From NCBI GenBank assembly GCA_041581055.1, contig JBFGCT010000040.1, positions 1 through 25,978 on the forward strand: a DNA stretch of 25,978 nt, read 5' to 3'. Position numbers and translations under genes: made by a program. The stretch is from JBFGCT01 sp041581055 (GTDB lineage: Bacteria > Actinomycetota > Acidimicrobiia > Acidimicrobiales > Ilumatobacteraceae). Below are positions 21,579-25,978 of this stretch, piece after piece (position 1 is the stretch's first letter; each line of letters begins with the position of its first letter). The notes beneath the pieces are model-generated. The model did not search any database. It saw only the letters and a program-made list of their open reading frames with translations, and was not told the DNA's origin.

Positions 21579-22213
21579 CGCTCGGCGCGGGGCGGCGGGC
21601 GATCGCCCGCTCGACGAAGGGGTTCATGCCCGAGAACGAGGGCGACGCGCTCTGGGAGGCGGCGACGGAGGCGGCGCGGTCGGTTCCGGGCGCGCCGATG
21701 CTGGAGGTCGGCTCGTACTGCGGACGCTCGACGGTCTGGCTCGGCGACGCCGCCGAGCGGGCCGGCGTCGTGCTGTTCGCCGTCGACCACCATCGCGGGT
21801 CGGAGGAGAACCAGGCCGGATGGGAGCACCACGATCCCGACGTCGTCGACGCCCGCGTCGGGAAGATGGACACGCTGCCGTTCTTCCGCGCCGCGATCCA
21901 CGACGCCGGCCTGGAGGACGCCGTCGTCGCCGTCGTCGGGCGATCGGCGGCCGTCGCCGCGGCGTGGACGACGCCGCTGGCGCTGCTGTTCGTCGACGGC
22001 GGCCACGGCGCCGACCCGGCGCGGCTCGACTACGAGGGCTGGACGCCGCACGTCGCGGTCGGCGGCGCCCTGGCGGTCCACGACGTCTTTCCCGACCCGG
22101 CCGACGGCGGGCGGCCCCCGTACGAGGAGATCTACCTGCCGGCGCTGGCCAGCGGACGGTTCGAGCTGGCCTCGGCCACCGGCTCGCTACGCGTCCTCCG
22201 TCGGCTCGCGTAG
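21575..22213 (+). CDS. Class I SAM-dependent methyltransferase (Methyltransf_24-like)
   Basis: This 212-residue protein has motif I MLEVGSYCGRSTVWLG (about 42-57), which binds S-adenosylmethionine, then LFAVDHHRGSEENQ with acidic D71 at the end of strand 2, and LLFVDGGHGADPARLDYEGW as the strand-4 region with a metal-binding-like acidic cluster. This order is typical of the Methyltransf_24 or cephalosporin-hydroxylase-like group; the substrate is unknown. GTG 21575 is the preferred start because it overlaps the stop of a leaderless mini-ORF and homologous sequence begins shortly after (GFMPENEGDALWEAA). An in-frame GTG at 21563 is possible. It converges with the lipoprotein gene, 26 nt away. 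Confidence 0.8.
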   Translation: MTLGAGRRAIARSTKGFMPENEGDALWEAATEAARSVPGAPMLEVGSYCGRSTVWLGDAAERAGVVLFAVDHHRGSEENQAGWEHHDPDVVDARVGKMDTLPFFRAAIHDAGLEDAVVAVVGRSAAVAAAWTTPLALLFVDGGHGADPARLDYEGWTPHVAVGGALAVHDVFPDPADGGRPPYEEIYLPALASGRFELASATGSLRVLRRLA

Positions 22214-22239
22214 CCGTTGGCGGCAGGCCGGCGTTTTCG

Positions 22240-22818
22240 TCAGCTCCAGCCGTCGGCGCTGCCGGGATCGCCGGAGAGCGTGATCGTGTCGCCGGTCGGC
22301 TGCACGGGGGCGCCGGTCCAGATCCCGGCGTCCTCGGCCACCGGCTGGCGGCCCCCGCCGGACCCCCAACCGACGTACGTGGAGATCGCCGTGGGGTCGC
22401 CGAACGCGTCGGAGGTGTAGACGGCCACCTCGCCGCCCGCCGCCGGGAAGCCACCCAGGCTCACCTCGACCGACTCGGTCGGCTGCAGGACGCGCGCCGG
22501 CAGCTCGGCGTAGTTCGGACGGTTGCAGACCCAGTGCCCGGTGAGGTCGATGTCGCGCTCGCCCACGTTGGTGATCACGGCCACGCCGGTGGTGAAGTCG
22601 ACCGCGGTGACCTGGAGGCCGGGGCGCAACACGTCCGGCGCCGTGTCAGCGGCCGGCGGGTCGGTCGCCGGCGGCGGCGTCGACTCGTTCGACTCCGAGC
22701 CGAGCTCGTCGCGGTCCTCGGGGATCTCGCCCGGCCCGCTGTCTCCGCTGCTCCCGCACGCGCCGGCGACGAGCGCCAGGGCGGTCAGCGAGATGAGCAG
22801 CGTTCGCAACTTGGACAT
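22240..22818 (-). CDS. Lipoprotein with lamin-tail-like beta domain
   Basis: The 192-residue preprotein has a signal of type II: MSKLRTLL, a hydrophobic core, and lipobox LVAGAC with C21. An acidic Pro/Ser/Thr linker runs to about residue 65. The C-terminal about 120 residues show the bacterial lamin-tail pattern VAVITNVGERDIDLTGHWVCN followed by paired strands (LQPTESVEVSLGG, GEVAVYTSDAFGDPTAISTYVGWGSGGG, PTGDTITLSG), an immunoglobulin-like fold usually acting as an extracellular interaction module. No enzyme motif is visible. ATG 22818 has GGAGGA at ideal distance, a strong ribosome site. Surface-exposed protein; function unknown. Confidence 0.75.
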   Translation of the reverse strand: MSKLRTLLISLTALALVAGACGSSGDSGPGEIPEDRDELGSESNESTPPPATDPPAADTAPDVLRPGLQVTAVDFTTGVAVITNVGERDIDLTGHWVCNRPNYAELPARVLQPTESVEVSLGGFPAAGGEVAVYTSDAFGDPTAISTYVGWGSGGGRQPVAEDAGIWTGAPVQPTGDTITLSGDPGSADGWS

Positions 22819-22961
22819 GTGGGTCCTCCGTGGTCGAGTCGCCACGAGACTAGACGGATGGCTCCAAAGGGCGAGCGCGGAGGCCCGGCGTGGCCTCGAA
22901 CGGCCATGGCGCGGCCGCCCACCCACCGGCGTCTGCACCGAGCCCGCGGACGGGAAGCCCG

Positions 22962-22984
22962 TTCCCCCATCAGCACCGGGGGAA
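22962..22984. repeat. Inverted repeat TTCCCCC / GGGGGAA
   Basis: TTCCCCC (22962-22968) and GGGGGAA (22978-22984) are perfect 7-bp arms around a 9-nt spacer. They lie 14 nt upstream of the TGACAAC element. It could be an operator or an RNA hairpin. Confidence 0.5.
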
Positions 22985-22998
22985 GAAAATCCCGGAAT

Positions 22999-23026
22999 TG
23001 ACAACCTGCGTTGTCACCGTGACAAC
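22999..23026. promoter_or_regulatory. Operator-like element: three alternating TGACAAC half-sites
   Basis: Half-site TGACAAC at 22999-23005 is followed after 4 nt (CTGC) by its exact reverse complement GTTGTCA at 23010-23016, and after 3 nt (CCG) by TGACAAC again at 23020-23026. All three 7-mers match perfectly. The spacing puts adjacent centres 10-11 bp apart, one helical turn, so three DNA-binding domains could occupy one face. The first unit also contains TTGACA (22998-23003), a perfect -35 hexamer. A repressor or activator of the adenylate-kinase-like gene or of the divergent lipoprotein is likely; identity unknown. Confidence 0.65.
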
Positions 23027-23130
23027 ACCGCGCACCAGTTCCGCGAAACTTCTCCCGGCATGGACTGGGCAGCACACGCCGGCCGGCCACGACGGCGGTG
23101 CGGCGCCGGCCCACGTGCCACGATGTCAGG

Positions 23131-23775
23131 GTGCGGAAATACGTCATCATGGGGGTCCAGGGAAGCGGCAAGGGCACGCAGGCGAAGCGGCTCGCCGAGC
23201 GGTTCGACCTCGTCCACATCAGCGTCGGCGACATCTTCCGGTGGAACGTCCAGAGCCACACCAAGCTGGGCGCACTTGTGAAGCGCACCGTCGACGCCGG
23301 CGACCTGGTCGGCGACGACCTGGTCGAGTCGGTCGTTCGGGGGCGACTGCAGGAGCACGACTGGAACTACGGCTTCATCGTCGACGGGTTCCCGCGCAAC
23401 GCCGCGCAGGCCGAGTTCTTCCTCGAGAGCTTCGACATCGACAGCGTGGTGATCCTCGAGATGCCCGACGAGGAGGTCGAGCGGCGGATCATGTCGCGGC
23501 GGCTGTGCGCGGGGTGCGGGCTCGACTACAACCTGATCGCCCACCGCCCCGAGGTGGAGGACCGGTGCGACGTGTGCGGCGGCCGCCTGGTGGCCCGCAA
23601 GGACGACAACCCGGAGGCGCTCGCCAGGCGGCTCGAGGACTACCACGAGAAGACCCGGCCGGTGATCGAGATCTTCGATCGCAAGGAACGGCTGGTGCGG
23701 GTCGACGCGACCCGGGCGGTCGACGAGGTGTTCGCCGAGATCTGCGTCCGCCTCGGCCTGCCGCTCGTGCCCTGA
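23131..23775 (+). CDS. Adenylate kinase-like nucleoside monophosphate kinase with zinc-type LID
   Basis: The 214-residue protein has the P-loop GVQGSGKGT at 8-16 (usual form GxPGSGKGT), an NMP-binding region HISVGDIFRWNVQ, the DGFPRN motif with R89, and a long LID carrying four cysteines, C126, C129, C146 and C149, in the Cys4 zinc-site spacing. These features are those of long-form adenylate kinase, which converts AMP and ATP to 2 ADP. The replacement of Pro by Gln in the P-loop and the NMP segment FRWNVQSHTKLG differ from the usual F-R-x-A form, so the substrate may be another monophosphate. It is not in the ribosomal-protein gene cluster where standard adk lies, so it may be a paralogue. 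GTG 23131 follows a weak CACGAT -10-like motif; an ATG at 23149 would truncate the fold. Confidence 0.8.
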   Translation: MRKYVIMGVQGSGKGTQAKRLAERFDLVHISVGDIFRWNVQSHTKLGALVKRTVDAGDLVGDDLVESVVRGRLQEHDWNYGFIVDGFPRNAAQAEFFLESFDIDSVVILEMPDEEVERRIMSRRLCAGCGLDYNLIAHRPEVEDRCDVCGGRLVARKDDNPEALARRLEDYHEKTRPVIEIFDRKERLVRVDATRAVDEVFAEICVRLGLPLVP

Positions 23776-23808
23776 CGCTCACGCCCACGCGCTCCCCAAC
23801 CCGGGGCT

Positions 23809-24090
23809 TCACCAGCCCTCGACGCGGAACGTCCGCTCGCCGACCGGATCCTCCTCGGTGACGCCGACGGCGGTCACGACCGCCCGCCGCGGCCCGGTGC
23901 GACACCAGGCGATCAGCTGGTCGACCGCCTCGGGCGATCCCTCGAACGCCGCCTCGACGCTCCCGTCGGCGCGGTTGCGGACCCATCCGCCGACCTTCAG
24001 CCGCCCCGCCATCTGCTGGCAGCTGTCGCGGTAGAACACGCCCTGCACCCGCCCGGACACGACGACGCGGCGGCGGACGATCTCCTCCAT
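23809..24090 (-). CDS. acyP: Acylphosphatase
   Basis: Acylphosphatase hydrolyses acyl phosphates such as acetyl phosphate and 1,3-bisphosphoglycerate. The 93-residue product has the standard length. The catalytic residues are visible: R21 in GRVQGVFYRD, the loop that binds phosphate, and N39 in GGWVRNRADGSVEAAFEG. FYR in place of the common GFR or VGFR is a mild variation. ATG 24090 is the natural start: it precedes the conserved VVVSGRVQG by few residues, and the longer frame upstream runs antisense through the STAND gene. The adenylate-kinase-like gene converges on it 33 nt away. Secure. Confidence 0.93.
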   Translation of the reverse strand: MEEIVRRRVVVSGRVQGVFYRDSCQQMAGRLKVGGWVRNRADGSVEAAFEGSPEAVDQLIAWCRTGPRRAVVTAVGVTEEDPVGERTFRVEGW

Positions 24091-24156
24091 CCCGACAGTC
24101 TTGCCGTCGCGTGCCGTCGCGGGCGGCTGGTGACGCACCGGCGCGGCGGGAGCACT

Positions 24157-24169
24157 CACCGTCACGGTG
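24157..24169. promoter_or_regulatory. 13-bp palindrome upstream of the STAND gene
   Basis: CACCGT and ACGGTG (24157-24162 and 24164-24169) are perfect arms around a single C. It lies 35 nt before the STAND gene start and 66 nt from the divergent acyP start. It may be an operator of the putative defence gene. Confidence 0.4.
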
Positions 24170-24204
24170 TGGGAGCCACTACCTTGACGCTCGGAGGTCG
24201 GTCG

Positions 24205-25978
24205 ATGTCGGAGGCGCCAGCGCAGGCGTGGAAGCTGTTCGTGTCGTACACCGGCGAGGACCTGGCCGCGCACGCCGCAGAGGTGGTGCAGGCGGCGGTC
24301 GCCGCCGGCTGGCTGGTCGAGGACCACTCGTTCTGGCCGGCGACCGGCCATCCGTCGGTCGCCGCCTGCCTGGCGAAGGTCCGCGAGTGCCACGCGCTGT
24401 TGCTGCTGTCGGCGCACCGCAAGGGTTGGGTGCCCGGCGAGGACGCCGGCGGCCACGACGGCAAGTCGATCTGCCACCTGGAATGGGACGCCGCCGCCGG
24501 CCGTCCGCGCGTCGGCCTGCTCGCCGACCCGACCGCAGTGTGGGGCGGCGGCGCCGACCCGCCCGACGACGGCCTGCGGGCGGAGGTGGAGGCGACCCTG
24601 CGCGGCTCGTACTTCGGGGAGGACGCGGCGACCGTCCGGCCGCTGGCGCAGGCCGCGCTGGCGGGGTTGGAGCAGGAGCTGGCGAGCCGCTGGGACGTCG
24701 CCCGCAAGCACGACGCGGCGCGCGGTGTGCTCCGGCCCCCGCACCGCAAGCTGCCGGCCGAGTACCCCCCGAGCTACCTGCTGCGCGCCGAGTTCGAGGT
24801 GGTCGAGTTCCACGGGCGGGTGGCGGAACTGGACGCGTTCGAAGCTTGGTGCCTGAGCGGCCAGGCGACCGGGGTGCGCCTCGTCGTCGGCCCCGGGGGG
24901 ACGGGCAAGACCCGCCTCGCCGCCGAGTTGTGCGCCCGCCTGCACGGCCACGGTTGGATCGCCGGGTTCCTCGAGCGCGAGCTCGACGACGACGCGGTCG
25001 AGCGGGTGATCGCCGCCGACCTGCCCGCCCTGGTCGTCATCGACTACGCGGAGACGCGGCGGGCGGAGGTCCGGCGGTGGTTGAACCGGCTCGGCCGCGG
25101 CGATCGGCTGAACGGCGACGTCCGGGTGCTGCTGGTCGCCCGTGAGGCCGGCGGATGGTGGGAGGAGCTGCGAACCGAGGAGGCCGAGTACGAGCTGCTG
25201 CTGCACCATGATCCGGCCCGGCTCGCCCCGCTGACGCTCGACCCCGCCTCCCGCGTCGAGCTGTTCGGCAAGGCGCTCGAGGGGTTCGCCCGCGAGGTCG
25301 GCACGCCCGACGATCCGGCGGCGGCCCGCCTCGACGCCGATCTTTTCGCCGACGCGCTCTGGGTGCTCCTCGCCGCCCGCGCCGCGCTCGACGGCCGCAC
25401 CCTCGACGCGGCGGACGACCTGCTGCGCGACCAGATCGACCGGGAGAGCCGGTTCTGGCGTCGAAGCGCCAAGGAGGCGGGGTTGACGCTCACCGCCGAC
25501 GAACAGCGGCGAGCGGTGGCCGCGGCGACCCTCGCGGGGGCCGACTCGCGAGACGACGCGGTCGCGCTCGTCGAACGACTGCCGGAGTTCCGCGCCGGCC
25601 GTGCGTTGCCGATCGCGAGTTGGCTGCGGCGCCAGTATCCCGGCGACGGGGGGCTCGGCGGCCTCCAACCCGATCTGCTCGGCGAGGCGCTGGTCGCCCG
25701 GTCCGCCGCCGCCGACCCCGACTTCGTCCCCGACGTGGTGATCACCGCGTCGGATCACCAGGTGCTCCACGCGCTGACGATGCTCACGCGGTCGGCGCGT
25801 TTCCACGACTCGAGCAAGTTGGCGCTAGGGCGGTTGGTCGCCCGGTCCGAGATGGCGCTCCCCGCGATGCGGGTCGCCCAGGAGACCGGCGACCCGATCG
25901 GCGTGCTGCTGGCGGAGGCCGTGGCCGCCGAGGCGTTTGACGAAACGACGCGGTCGGCGATGCTCGGAAGACTCCCCA
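24205..25978 (+). CDS. TIR/DUF4062-like domain plus STAND NTPase, candidate defence protein (C-terminus outside window)
   Basis: At least 591 residues are encoded before the window ends. Residues about 8-110 form a small alpha/beta domain: strand KLFVSYTGED, a hydrophobic strand CHALLLLSAHRKGW, and KSICHLEWDAA, in which C90-x2-E93 recalls the TIR C-x2-E and also the DUF4062 SIT-x-x-E pattern. A P-loop NTPase follows, with Walker A GPGGTGKT at 229-236, Walker B LVVIDYAE (D280) and a sensor-type VLLVAREAGGWW, a STAND/NB-ARC style. Residues about 470-530 resemble the winged-helix part (PIASWLRRQYPG and LQPDLLGEALVAR) seen before TPR arrays in actinobacterial STAND proteins. ATG 24205 has GGAGG 7 nt upstream. 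STAND proteins of this build are known or suspected antiphage sensors; the ligand-sensing repeats would be in the missing part. Confidence 0.85.
   Translation, partial: MSEAPAQAWKLFVSYTGEDLAAHAAEVVQAAVAAGWLVEDHSFWPATGHPSVAACLAKVRECHALLLLSAHRKGWVPGEDAGGHDGKSICHLEWDAAAGRPRVGLLADPTAVWGGGADPPDDGLRAEVEATLRGSYFGEDAATVRPLAQAALAGLEQELASRWDVARKHDAARGVLRPPHRKLPAEYPPSYLLRAEFEVVEFHGRVAELDAFEAWCLSGQATGVRLVVGPGGTGKTRLAAELCARLHGHGWIAGFLERELDDDAVERVIAADLPALVVIDYAETRRAEVRRWLNRLGRGDRLNGDVRVLLVAREAGGWWEELRTEEAEYELLLHHDPARLAPLTLDPASRVELFGKALEGFAREVGTPDDPAAARLDADLFADALWVLLAARAALDGRTLDAADDLLRDQIDRESRFWRRSAKEAGLTLTADEQRRAVAAATLAGADSRDDAVALVERLPEFRAGRALPIASWLRRQYPGDGGLGGLQPDLLGEALVARSAAADPDFVPDVVITASDHQVLHALTMLTRSARFHDSSKLALGRLVARSEMALPAMRVAQETGDPIGVLLAEAVAAEAFDETTRSAMLGRLP

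Larger units (their letters stand above)
22819..23130. other. Divergent non-coding region of about 312 bp with two dyad elements
   Basis: No credible gene is seen: frames crossing this region are open only as artefacts of GC-rich sequence and have no ribosome site. It holds an inverted repeat at 22962-22984 and a three-half-site element at 22999-23026, listed separately, plus the ribosome site of the lipoprotein gene. The part 22981-23005 is A-rich (GAAGAAAAT, GGAATTGACAA). Confidence 0.5.

Noticed and set aside
23060..23281. Small ORF starting ATG 23060 upstream of the adenylate-kinase-like gene
   Set aside because: No ribosome site, Arg/Ser-rich product, and it continues out of frame into the kinase gene.
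23809..25806. Minus-strand frame of 665 codons ending in acylphosphatase
   Set aside because: Only the last 93 codons form acylphosphatase; the rest is antisense to the STAND gene, whose domains and ribosome site are clear.
1..25978. tRNA, rRNA, CRISPR arrays, insertion sequences, prophage genes
   Set aside because: No cloverleaf-type conserved arms, repeat-spacer series, transposase motifs or terminal inverted repeats were recognised on either strand.

Overview
The window is GC-rich chromosomal DNA from an actinobacterium. A WhiB-type protein, a SenX3/RegX3-type two-component pair, actinobacterial PHO-box repeats, a DUF2342-type zincin-like protein and several first genes without a Shine-Dalgarno sequence but with a TANNNT hexamer 6-9 nt before the start codon all point that way. 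MreB, Pst permeases and lipoproteins suggest a rod-like free-living lineage, perhaps Acidimicrobiia; that placement is an inference from gene style, not a search result. I saw no rRNA, tRNA, CRISPR array, insertion sequence or phage module.

Layout. 1-289: 5' part of a WhiB-family gene (minus strand). 508-2915: a small unknown gene and ppk1 (polyphosphate kinase). 2958-9547: a compact phosphate module, a PHO box followed by pstS-pstC-pstA-pstB-phoU-senX3-regX3, almost all with overlapping or nearly abutting start and stop codons. 9642-13734: an MFS transporter, a DUF2342-like protein with a broken HEXXH motif, an atypical SDR protein with a C-terminal membrane anchor, and a single-pass membrane protein. 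13859-17018: moaE, a small membrane protein, mreB and an RNB-domain exoribonuclease. 17075-21397 (minus strand): a 630-residue unrecognised protein with two transthyretin-like segments, a secreted sugar (GSDH-type) dehydrogenase lipoprotein, and tesB. 21507-22818: a SAM methyltransferase preceded by a leaderless mini-ORF, and a lamin-tail-like lipoprotein. 22819-24090: a 312-bp non-coding region with two clear dyad elements, an adenylate-kinase-like gene and acylphosphatase. 24205-end: the first 591 residues of a TIR/DUF4062-like plus STAND NTPase protein, a plausible antiphage defence gene cut by the window edge.

How the genes work together. Under phosphate starvation SenX3/RegX3 should bind the PHO box and drive the Pst transporter, while PhoU links transporter state to the kinase. 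The adjacent ppk1 connects phosphate uptake to polyphosphate storage, making 508-9547 one phosphate-economy island. The other genes are mainly housekeeping or envelope functions in short transcription units.

The most unusual signals are (i) mini-ORFs whose stop overlaps the next start (ATGA/GTGA), two of them placed exactly where a leaderless transcript would begin, (ii) three alternating half-sites of one 7-bp word upstream of the adenylate-kinase-like gene, (iii) the STAND protein at the right edge with a palindrome in front of it, and (iv) the orphan 630-residue protein.
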